The notes under the pieces were generated by a model that was not told where the DNA came from, ran no database searches, and was given only the letters and a program-made list of their open reading frames with translations. A stretch of 64,000 nucleotides of DNA from Chromatium okenii. Its GTDB lineage: Bacteria > Pseudomonadota > Gammaproteobacteria > Chromatiales > Chromatiaceae. The DNA is taken from positions 496,001-560,000 of the forward strand of contig NZ_PPGH01000037.1 in assembly GCF_002958735.1 (NCBI RefSeq). Reading direction: 5' to 3'. How positions within the stretch are numbered: position 1 is the first letter of the stretch; each line of letters opens with the position of its first letter. Positions 49,119 to 56,858 of the stretch are shown piece after piece. A program made the position numbers and the translations under genes.

Positions 49119-51186
49119 ATCAAGTTGACAAATCCCCCCAACCCCCTTTTCCAAAGGGGGGCTTTCCTCATCATCTCCTCCCTTTTGCCAAGGCTTTTCT
49201 CTTCCTCCCCCCTTTGTAAAAGGGGGGCAGGGGGGATTTCTGGCGAGTTTGGTTATTCGGTTTGGCGCTGTTGTTGATCGCCGCTGGCGCGAACGCAGCC
49301 GAACGCGAGGCGCTGGCGCTGGAGGGCAAACCGGGCTTGTATCAGCGCGTATTGACGCGCCCCGGCGCTCGGCCTCAGTGCGATGCCCGGTCAAGCAGCG
49401 AAAGGTGCGGAATTGCCACCATTATCCGTGCGTTATGTCTACGCTCGCCAGCGCAAGGGCGAACAGGAATGGCTGGAAGTTGGCGGCGCAGTGCGCGATG
49501 GCGCGGAAGGTTGGTTGCCCGCAACCGCAGCGATGGATTGGCGACAAACCTTGACCGTCGCATTTGCGCGACGGCAATCGGCAACCCGCGTTGTTTTTCC
49601 GTGACCGCGCCAGCTTGACGGTTTACTGGAATCGGAGCGGGTGGTGTCGGAAATCGAGCAGCTCCGTTCGACGATTCGCAGCGGTCAGCCGCCGCGAATT
49701 TTCCGTGCTGGCGCAGGAGCCGGAAACGTACATCGACCCAATCAGCAGTTTTATTTGCTGCCGATTTTGGGTTTGAAGAAACCTATTTGGAAAGCGGTCA
49801 CACGGCGATGTTGCTCAATGTCGCAGCCGCCACGCTGCAAGCCGGAAAACCGGACGGTCGCCGCATTCGGTGCAGGGCGTCGTAAACCCGCCAGCGATTA
49901 CCGCACTGCCGTGGTGTTCGTCATCGACACCACGATTTCGATGGGGCCATACATCGCCCGCACCCGTGATGCAGTCGGCGCATTTATGACCAATGAAAGG
50001 CTCGCCAATGGGCGACGCGTTGAGTTTCGGGTTGATTGCATTCCGCGATAACACGGAAGCCGCGCCCGGGACGGAATATGTCAGTCGCATTGTGGCAACG
50101 CTGAAAGATGGACGCGATCCCGCTGAATTCTGTCGCGCATCGCCGAGGTCAAGGAAGCTAAAACCTCAAATCAAGGCTTTAACGAAGATGCGTTTGCTGG
50201 CGTGTACGACGCATTGAAGGCATCGACTGGAGCGGTTACGCCGGGCGATTCGTCGTATTGATTACCGATGCCGGAGCGCGAGAAGCGAACGATCCGCTCG
50301 GTCGCACCAAATTGGGCGCAGAGCGGTTGCGATTGCTGGCGCAGGAAAAAGATCAGTCGCTGGTGGCAGCAAAATCGCCATCGCCACGCTGCATCTGCTC
50401 ACGCCGGAAGGTCAACAAACCACGCGATGGCCGCCGCGCAATATCGGGCGCTGAGTCGCTGGGGCGATGCTGGGGCGCTGTATTTTCCGGTGAAAGGCGG
50501 CACGGTGGAAGAATTCGCGCACAGTTGACAGCCTCGCGATGCGCTGATGCAACAAATCAGCGGAATTCGTTCTGGGCAAATGCTCGCCGCGCCAGCAGAA
50601 GAAGATACGAAAGCCACGGCGGTGGAGCGCGAAACCGCTCGCGTCGGGCAAGCGATGCAGTTGGCGTATTTGGGACGCGAGCGCGGCAGCCAAGCCCCGC
50701 GTCTGCTGGATGCGTGGGTGTCAGATCGTGATTGCTGACCCAACCCAGAAAACGCTGGAGGTGCGGGTGCTGATTACCAAAAATCAGTTGAGCGATTTGC
50801 AAGAAACGCTGGAGGCGATTCTCAAGGCTGGCGAAGGGACGTTTATGACGCCCAAGGATTTTTTCGGGCAATTGCGCGGTGCGGCAGCGGCGTTGGCGCG
50901 TAATCCTGAGCAAATCAGTCAGGTGCAAGTCGGGCGGCTGGCGGATGTCGGACAGGTCGGCGCATGGCTGGACGATTTGCCGTACACCAGTCAGGTGATG
51001 AATCTCACCGAAACGCGCTGGCTGGCGCGTTCCTACGCCGAGCAGCAGGAAGTGCTGGATGCCATTGAGGAAAAAATTCGGCTGTATCGGCGCATTCACG
51101 ATGAAACGGCGCGGTGGATTTCCCTCGCGCCGGACGCGCCCAAAAGTGAATCCGTCACCACTGTTCCGCTGGATGCGTTGCCCTAA
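49115..51186 (+). pseudogene. Exported von Willebrand factor A-domain protein, multiply frameshifted
   Basis: The gene starts in overlap with the kinase stop; its first codons run into a palindromic repeat (49130-49238), after which a signal peptide appears (LFGLALLLIAAGANAAER). The middle has a vWA MIDAS motif (VVFVIDTTISMGPYIARTRD), LSFGLIAFRDNTEA and VLITDAGAREANDP, spread over several frames. The C-terminal ~220 residues (50523-51186) are helical and end VTTVPLDALP. At least eight frame changes occur. The vWA fold likely binds a partner protein via metal. The ABC transporter gene follows with a TAATG overlap. A second copy of the 3' part lies at 51524-52285. Confidence 0.75.
49130..49238. 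repeat. C-run/G-run palindromic repeat, copy 1
   Basis: The element starts AAATCCCCCCAACCCCC and ends GGGGGGATTT, with internal TTTTCCAAAGGGGGG and CCCCCCTTTG arms, about 109 bases. It has no coding capacity of its own beyond the peptide KSPQPPFPKGGFP in the vWA frame. It separates the vWA start codon from the signal peptide and introduces a stop in that frame. Confidence 0.85.
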
Positions 51187-51523
51187 TGGCCGCCGCTGCA
51201 CCCGCGATTTACACCTGTCGGGAATTGGTCAAACGGCGGGGTTTGGAGAAATCTCCCGATGCTAAAAAATCCCCCAACCCCCCTTTTCCAAAGGGGGGCT
51301 TTCCTCATCTCCCCCCTTAGAAAAAGGGGGCAGGGGGGGATTTCTGGTTTTGAACTCTACATTCCGTCGCTCACGATTCGCCCCTGCGCGGTCGTCGTGT
51401 TACGCGGCGCGAGCGGCTGCGGCAAAAGTACGCTGCTCGATTTGCTGGCGCTGGCGCTGCGACCAGATGCTGCTGCAACGTTCAATTTATGCCCAGAACA
51501 TCGCCAGCCGACTGATTTGATGC
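50429..51523 (+). repeat. 1.1-kb tandem duplication, unit 1
   Basis: This unit holds the 3' part of the vWA gene and the 5' part of the ABC ATPase gene. It is followed directly by a second copy at 51524-52645. The copies are nearly identical in protein and differ at scattered, mostly third-codon positions and small indels. The junction GATGC/GGCCGCC joins the ABC frame to the middle of the vWA gene. Confidence 0.9.
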
Positions 51524-51549
51524 GGCCGCCGCGCAATATCGGGCGCTGA
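51186..51549 (+). pseudogene. Truncated 5' copy of the ABC ATPase gene
   Basis: This copy begins at the ATG overlapping the vWA stop (IYTCRELVKRRG), is interrupted by a palindromic repeat, and continues with FELYIPSLTI and the Walker A motif RGASGCGKSTLLDLLA. It ends at the duplication junction, where PTDLMR runs into vWA-derived sequence, so it cannot encode a full ATPase. It keeps the ATTTGATG form of the sequence that restores the frame in the second copy. Confidence 0.85.
51266..51343. repeat. C-run/G-run palindromic repeat, copy 2
   Basis: AAAATCCCCCAACCCCCC, TTTTCCAAAGGGGGG, then CCCCCCTTAGAAAAAGGGGG and GGGGGGATTT. About 78 bases, placed between the VKRRG and FELYIPSL parts of the first ABC ATPase copy. 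Confidence 0.85.
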
Positions 51550-52285
51550 GTCGCTGGGGCGATGCCGGGGCGCTGTATTTTCCGGTGAAAGGCGCACGGT
51601 CGAAGAATTTGGCGCGCAAGTTGACAGCCTCGCTGATGCGCTGATGCAACAAATCAGCGGAATTCGTTCTGGGCAAATGCTCGCTGCGCCAGCAGAAGAA
51701 GACACGAAAGCAACGGCGGTGGAGCGCGAAACCGCTCGCGTCGGGCAAGCGATGCAGTTGGCGTATTTGGGACGCGAGCGCGGCAGCCAAGCCCCGCGTT
51801 TGCTGGATGCGTGGGTGTCGGATCGTGATCTGCTTGATCCAACGCAGAAAACGCTGGAGGTGCGGGTGCTGATTACCAAAAATCAATTGAGCGATTTGCA
51901 GGAAACGCTGGAGGCGATTCTCAAAGCGGGCGAGGGTACGTTTATGACGCCCAAGGATTTTTTCGGGCAATTGCGCGGCGCAGCAGCGGCGCTGGCGCGA
52001 AATCCAGAGCAAATCAGTCAGGTGCAAGTCGGGCGGCTGGCGGATGTCGGACAAGTTGGCGCGTGGTTGGATGATTTGCCGTACACCAGTCAGGTGATGA
52101 ATCTCACCGAAACGCGCTGGCTGGCGCGTTCCTACGCCGAGCAGCAAGAAGTGCTGGATGCGATTGAGGAAAAAATCCGGCTGTATCGGCGCATTCACGA
52201 TGAAACCGCACGGTGGATTTCCCTCGCGCCGGACGCGCCCAAAAGCGAATCCGTCACCACTGTTCCGCTGGATGCGTTGCCCTAA
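51524..52285 (+). pseudogene. Duplicated 3' part of the vWA protein gene
   Basis: This copy has lost the vWA domain and start. From 51644 the frame is continuous (QQISGIRSGQMLAAPAEE through VTTVPLDALP, 213 codons), unlike copy 1, which has a frame break at VSDRD. It includes FMTPKDFFGQLRGAAAA and SYAEQQEVLDAIEEKIRLY, helical segments without a known fold. It ends with a TAATG overlap into the full ABC ATPase gene. Confidence 0.85.
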
Positions 52286-53130
52286 TGGCCGCCCCAGCGC
52301 CAGCGATTTACACGTGTCGGGAAATGGTCAAACGGCGTGGTTTTGACAAATCCACCGATGCTAAAAAATCCCCCCAACTGCCGATTGACAAATCCCCCAA
52401 CCCCCCTTTTCCAAAGGGGGGCTTTCCTCATCTCCCCCCTTAGAAAAAGGGGGGCAGGGGGGATTTCTGGTTTTGAACTCTACATTCCGTCGCTCACGAT
52501 TCGCCCCGGCGCAGTCGTCGTGTTACGCGGCGCGAGTGGCTGCGGCAAAAGTACGCTGCTCGATTTGCTGGCGCTGGCACTGCGCCCCGATGCTGCTGCA
52601 ACGTTTAATTTATGCCCAGAACATCGCCAGCCGACTGATTGATGCGCCTGTGGTCACGCAATGATTTCAACGGCTTGGGGCGATTGCGCGGTGCGGAAAT
52701 CGGTTACATTTTGCAAACCGGCGGGCTGCTGCCTTTTCTCACCGCCCGGGAAAACATCGCGTTACCGGGGCGGCTGCTGGGGCGTAAACCTGCCGGACGC
52801 ATCGAACGCCTCGCCGAGCGGCTGAATATCACCGCGCAACTCAAGCAATATCCGGCGCAGTTGTCGGTTGGCGAGCGCCAGCGCGTCGCCATTGCGCGAG
52901 CCATTGCCCACCGCCCCAGCGTGATTTTGGCCGACGAACCGACTGCTTCGGTTGATCCGATCAACGCTGAGATCATTCGGCAACTGCTGCTCGAACTTGT
53001 CCAAAAATCTGGTTTGACTGCGATCATCGCGGCGCACGATTGGCCGACTGAAACGCAGCCGGGCGTGACCTTTGCGGAGCATCGCATCGAGCGTCACGGC
53101 GATCTCACCCGCTCGCTGTTCTGGAATTGA
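52285..53130 (+). CDS. ABC transporter ATPase (LolD/MacB-like), interrupted by repeat and frameshift
   Basis: This is the ATPase of an ABC transporter whose permease follows four bases later. It begins IYTCREMVKRRGF, is broken by a palindromic repeat, then has Walker A RGASGCGKSTLLDLLA, the Q-loop region LQTGGLLPFLTARENI, signature LSVGERQRVAIARAIA, Walker B VILADEPTASVD and the H-loop AAHDWP. A frame change near 52633-52640 (GATTGATG) is absent from the duplicate at 51513-51521 (GATTTGATG), where the frame runs on, so one T is missing here. The pair resembles LolCDE/MacB-type systems that act on lipoproteins or exported proteins. Confidence 0.82.
52389..52466. repeat. C-run/G-run palindromic repeat, copy 3
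   Basis: AAATCCCCCAACCCCCC ... TTTTCCAAAGGGGGG ... CCCCCCTTAGAAAAAGGGGGG ... GGGGGGATTT, about 78 bases. A partial extra start (AAAATCCCCCCAACTGCC) precedes it at about 52364. It lies inside the ABC ATPase gene, where it adds KSPNPPFPKGGFPHLPP and a stop. Confidence 0.85.
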
Positions 53131-53134
53131 CGCC

Positions 53135-54352
53135 ATGCCCGCCACTTCTGAAATCATCCGTTTGGCCGTGCGAGATTTCGCCCACGAGCAGCGCCTGTCG
53201 TGGTGTTACGTGCTGGCGCTGACCGCAGTGCTCGCGCCGCTGCTGATTTTATTTGGTCTAAAATTTGGGTTGGTCGATACGCTCGCTCGCCGGTTGGTTG
53301 AATCACCATCGAATCGAGAAGTGATCGCGGTCGGCAGTCACCGGTATGACGCCGCTTGGTTCAAACGCATCGCGGCACGACCGGATGTGGCGTTTGTGAT
53401 TCCGAACACGCGGCGCATTGCCGCCAGCCTGAGCCAGTTGCAAAATCCCGCGAGCGGTGCGGTATTGCGGGCGGTGCAGATGGTGCCGACCGCGCTGCAT
53501 GATCCGCTGCTGGAAACCACGCTCACGCCGCCAACCGGATTGAATGAAATCGTGTTATCGGCGAGCGCGGCGCAGCGGTTGGGCGTCACCGCTGGCGAGC
53601 GGTTGCTGGCGCGAATCGACCGCAACTACAGCGGACGCGATGAAGGTGTGGTGTGGGAATTGACCGTTAGCGGCGTGTTGCAGCCGGAAATGCTCACCGA
53701 AGAAGCAGCGTTAGTGGCGCTCGATTTTCTGGTGGCAACCGAGGATTACCGCGACGGCGTGGCGGTTCCCGCGCTGGGCTGGGCTGGTGCGCCAGCGCCG
53801 ACGGGTGAGCGGCAATTTGCGCGGTTTCGGCTGTACGCCGCGAGCATCAACGACGTGGCGCGGCTGGAAGCAGATTTGACTGCCGAAGATATCGACGTGC
53901 GCAGTCAACTGGCAGAAATCGCGGCGATGCAGGCGTTAGATCGCAATTTGACCCGCGTGTTCTGGCTGATTGCCGGGATTGGGACGCTGGGTTTTCTGGC
54001 ATCGCTGGCGGCCAACTTGCTGGCCAATGTCGAGCGCAAACGGCGTGAATTGAGCATCTTACGGTTGATTGGCTTTTCGACCGGCAGCCTGATGCTGTTT
54101 CCAGTGATGCAAGCAACGTTGATTGCATTGCTCGGCACAACGGCAGCCATGTTGGTGTATCTGCCGGTGACGACGACGTTAAACGATTGGTTTATTTTGA
54201 GTTTGCAGCCGGGCGAAGCGATTTGTCGGCTGTTGCCAGTGCATTTAGGGCTGGCGCTGGCTATCACGCTGTTCGGCGCAATCGCCGCAGCGAGTTGGGC
54301 GGGCTGGCGAGCAGCGCGGATTGAACCAGCGGAGAGCATTCGTGATGTTTAA
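53135..54352 (+). CDS. FtsX-like ABC permease
   Basis: This 405-residue inner-membrane protein has the MacB/LolC-type layout: one N-terminal span (WCYVLALTAVLAPLLILFGL), a large periplasmic domain (~40-270) and three C-terminal spans (VFWLIAGIGTLGFLASLAANLL, LFPVMQATLIALLGTTAAML, HLGLALAITLFGAIAAASWAGW) with the cytoplasmic loop RKRRELSILRLIGFS. It ends PAESIRDV, as in FtsX relatives. The frame extends to 53072, but the ATG at 53135 follows the ATPase stop by four bases and starts the conserved sequence. It is intact, unlike the genes upstream. Confidence 0.87.
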   Translation: MPATSEIIRLAVRDFAHEQRLSWCYVLALTAVLAPLLILFGLKFGLVDTLARRLVESPSNREVIAVGSHRYDAAWFKRIAARPDVAFVIPNTRRIAASLSQLQNPASGAVLRAVQMVPTALHDPLLETTLTPPTGLNEIVLSASAAQRLGVTAGERLLARIDRNYSGRDEGVVWELTVSGVLQPEMLTEEAALVALDFLVATEDYRDGVAVPALGWAGAPAPTGERQFARFRLYAASINDVARLEADLTAEDIDVRSQLAEIAAMQALDRNLTRVFWLIAGIGTLGFLASLAANLLANVERKRRELSILRLIGFSTGSLMLFPVMQATLIALLGTTAAMLVYLPVTTTLNDWFILSLQPGEAICRLLPVHLGLALAITLFGAIAAASWAGWRAARIEPAESIRDV

Positions 54353-54458
54353 AAATCCCCCTAACCCCCCTTTTTCTAAGGGGGCTTAAAACTCCCAGCA
54401 TTACTAAACGGGAGCTTAAAACTCCCCCCTTTGAAAAAGGGGGGTTGGGGGGGATTTC
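54353..54458. repeat. C-run/G-run palindromic repeat, copy 4
   Basis: AAAAATCCCCCTAACCCCCC, TTTTTCTAAGGGGG, a central ACTCCCAGCA spacer, then CTCCCCCCTTTGAAAAAGGGGGG and GGGGGGGATTT, about 106 bases. It fills the gap between permease and FGE-like genes and contains the start codon of the latter. Confidence 0.85.
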
Positions 54459-56062
54459 TCCTACTCCTAATTCCCGTCATCGCCGCCGCGAGCGCCGAAA
54501 TCACTTGGTCGGAAAAGCTCTACAACCCTGCGCCAGCGCCAGCCGATTTGATTTTGCCGCTGCCGTGCGGCGGGGCAATGGCGTTTCGTCCGGTGGAAAT
54601 TCCCGGCGGTGGCTGGCTCGATGATCGTCCGGTTGAACTCGGGCAGAGTGACGCCGAGCGCGGTTACAAAGAAGGTCGCCGCTTGAGTCATTTGGCGGGC
54701 GCATTCACTGCCGAGGGCGGCGCAGCGCGTCGTTATTATCTCGGCAAATACGAAGTCACCCGCGATCAATACGCGGCGCTGATGACGCCCGATTGCCCCA
54801 AACCGAATATGCGCGGACGGCTGCCGATGACCAGCGTGAGTTGGTTTGACGCAGTGGAATTGAGTCGTCGTTACACCGAATGGCTGTTGACCAACGCGCC
54901 AGCCAGCTTGCCCACCGAAGATCACGCTGCCGGTTTTCTGCGTTTACCGACCGAAGAAGAATGGGAATTTGCTGCTCGCGGCGGGCTGGCAGTCGATGCC
55001 GCAGATTTTCTCGCGCCGCGTTTTCCGATGCCCGACGGCGAGCTGGCGCGTTATGCGTGGTTTGAAAGTTCTGGTTCGGCCGAGGGCGAATTGCACCCAG
55101 TCGGGTTGCTTAAACCCAATCCGCTGGGGCTTTACGACATTCTCGGCAATGCGTCGGAATTGACGCTGGCGCCATTTCATTTGGATCGGCGCGGACGCGA
55201 TCACGGTCAGGCTGGCGGTTTCGTCAGTCGCGGCGGCGATTTATTTACGCCAGACAGCCAGCTCGCCAGCGCAGTGCGGCAGGAACACAATTATTTTGAT
55301 CCGGGTACGAAGCAGGCGAAAACGATGGACAGTCTCGGTTTGCGGCTGGTGGTCACTGCGCCGGTCATCGTGTCGCCGGAGCGGTTGAGCGCGATCAAAC
55401 AATCGTGGACGGGATTGCCGACGTTGAGCGGCGATGCCGGCACGGATGCGACGCTGGCGCTCAAACAATTGCAAAATCTGGCAGTACAAACGCAGGACGA
55501 CGCGCTCCGCACTCGGCTGGAATTGATTCAGCGCAATTTTGAACAGTCGCAAACCGCGATCAACGAAGCGCGGACGCGGACGCTGCGGGCGTTGCTGCGC
55601 ACTGGCGCATTTATGGGCAAGCGCGTGGTGACGGACGTGCAACGAGCGGAGGCGATTCGGCGGCTGCGCAAATTGGCAGAAAGTCGGTTTGAGGATTTGC
55701 GCCAGCAGGCGAAGGGCGTCAAAGACAGCGCGGCGCTGCTCGCCGAAGCGCGGACTGATTTGAATAATAAGCAGAAAAAATGGGATGAATCGCTGCGCGA
55801 GATTGAAGCGAGTTTAGCCAACAGCCTGTCGTATTACGGCGATATGACCGTTGAAGTCGGCAGCGATTACACCGAGGCCGAAACGACTGGGCAATTGCCG
55901 GTCGTCGAAGCAGAATTAACCGCCAAAAACAACGTCTATCTCATTGCTTATGCGCGGGTTTTCGTCACCCATCTCGCCGCGTATCGCAGCGCCCGCGCCG
56001 TCGATAAAACCCGCTGGCAGCGTGATTTGTTGCAAATCGAACCGGGGAGTTCCGCACGATGA
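54431..56062 (+). CDS. Exported formylglycine-generating-enzyme-like protein with coiled-coil tail
   Basis: This 543-residue protein has a signal peptide (FLLLLIPVIAAASA) whose first residues (MKKGGWGG, TTG start at 54431) are encoded by the palindromic repeat. Residues ~50-320 form an FGE/SUMF1-sulfatase-modifying domain: YYLGKYEVTRDQYAALM, PMTSVSWFDAVEL, RLPTEEEWEFAARGG, NPLGLYDILGNASELT and SRGGDLFT. The active Cys pair of true FGE is not evident, so it may only bind ligands. The C-terminal ~200 residues are long helices. It overlaps the lipoprotein gene by four bases. Confidence 0.82.
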   Translation: MKKGGWGGFLLLLIPVIAAASAEITWSEKLYNPAPAPADLILPLPCGGAMAFRPVEIPGGGWLDDRPVELGQSDAERGYKEGRRLSHLAGAFTAEGGAARRYYLGKYEVTRDQYAALMTPDCPKPNMRGRLPMTSVSWFDAVELSRRYTEWLLTNAPASLPTEDHAAGFLRLPTEEEWEFAARGGLAVDAADFLAPRFPMPDGELARYAWFESSGSAEGELHPVGLLKPNPLGLYDILGNASELTLAPFHLDRRGRDHGQAGGFVSRGGDLFTPDSQLASAVRQEHNYFDPGTKQAKTMDSLGLRLVVTAPVIVSPERLSAIKQSWTGLPTLSGDAGTDATLALKQLQNLAVQTQDDALRTRLELIQRNFEQSQTAINEARTRTLRALLRTGAFMGKRVVTDVQRAEAIRRLRKLAESRFEDLRQQAKGVKDSAALLAEARTDLNNKQKKWDESLREIEASLANSLSYYGDMTVEVGSDYTEAETTGQLPVVEAELTAKNNVYLIAYARVFVTHLAAYRSARAVDKTRWQRDLLQIEPGSSAR

Positions 56063-56823
56063 ACTTGCAAGTGATTGTTTTAACCAGTGTCTTGCCCATC
56101 GTCGCCCTCAGCGGCTGCATCACCAATCCCGTCACCGATTTGACGCGAGCGCCGGCTGAAGTCGGCGGACGCTTTCTGTTCGGTGGTTTGGAGCTGATGA
56201 AACCCAAGGAAAATTACGGCTTTACCGGCGAACTCAGCGCCAGCGAAAAGGCGTTGCGTGAACGCAGCAAAGCGTTTGATCGCACCGTCTGGCAAGGCGT
56301 GTTGATCGGCGCGGTCGCGGGCACGGCCATCGGCGCGGTCACGGGCGGCGATGCTGAAGATGCAGTGAGCGGTGCGATCATCGGCGCGAGTTTGGGGGCA
56401 CTTGCCGGCATTTACGTTGCGAAGAAGCAACAGCAATTCGCCAGTCAGGAAGATCAATTAGCGGCGATGACCAACGATGTGCGCACCGCAAATCGTCAGA
56501 CTGAAGAATTGATCGCCAGCATTCGCACCGTCATTGCTGAAGATCAGCGGCGTTTGGCTGATGTGCAAACGCGCTATCAGCGCGGGAAGGCGACCGAGGA
56601 GGAAGTCAAACAGGAGCGGGCGCGGGTGTGGAGCAATCGGACGGTGGTCGAAAAAGCAACGCTCGGCGCGAAAGATCAATATCAGATGTTTGAGGGCGCC
56701 AAGCGTAAAGTGGAGCAATCGCATCCAGTAACGGCAACACAAGCCTTTACCCGCGAAGTGAAGACTTACCGCCAATCCATTGATGCGCTCGATAAAATCG
56801 CAGCAAATATGGCAAAAGCCTAA
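56059..56823 (+). CDS. Lipoprotein with glycine-zipper and coiled coil
   Basis: This 254-residue protein has a lipobox near its N terminus (IVALSGC), a glycine-zipper stretch (LIGAVAGTAIGAVTGG and IIGASLGALAGIY) able to insert in membrane, and a C-terminal coiled coil (RTANRQTEELIASIRTVIAEDQ). No enzyme motif is seen. It is coupled to the FGE-like gene by ATGA and stands 35 bases before the giant adhesin gene. It might anchor the exported proteins of this locus or form part of their export path; that is inference. Confidence 0.75.
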   Translation: MNLQVIVLTSVLPIVALSGCITNPVTDLTRAPAEVGGRFLFGGLELMKPKENYGFTGELSASEKALRERSKAFDRTVWQGVLIGAVAGTAIGAVTGGDAEDAVSGAIIGASLGALAGIYVAKKQQQFASQEDQLAAMTNDVRTANRQTEELIASIRTVIAEDQRRLADVQTRYQRGKATEEEVKQERARVWSNRTVVEKATLGAKDQYQMFEGAKRKVEQSHPVTATQAFTREVKTYRQSIDALDKIAANMAKA

Positions 56824-56858
56824 CGCTGCATCGAATGCAACCGAAAGGTCATGCCGTC

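Larger units (their letters stand above)
51524..52645 (+). repeat. 1.1-kb tandem duplication, unit 2
   Basis: Second copy of the unit at 50429-51523; it is about 27 bases longer, mainly from extra C-run repeat sequence near 52370-52390. Its end continues into the complete ABC ATPase gene. Confidence 0.9.

Noticed and set aside
47479..51186. Programmed frameshifting in kinase and vWA genes
   Set aside because: There are too many shifts in both directions, without slippery-site and structure pairs; sequencing error or decay explains them better.
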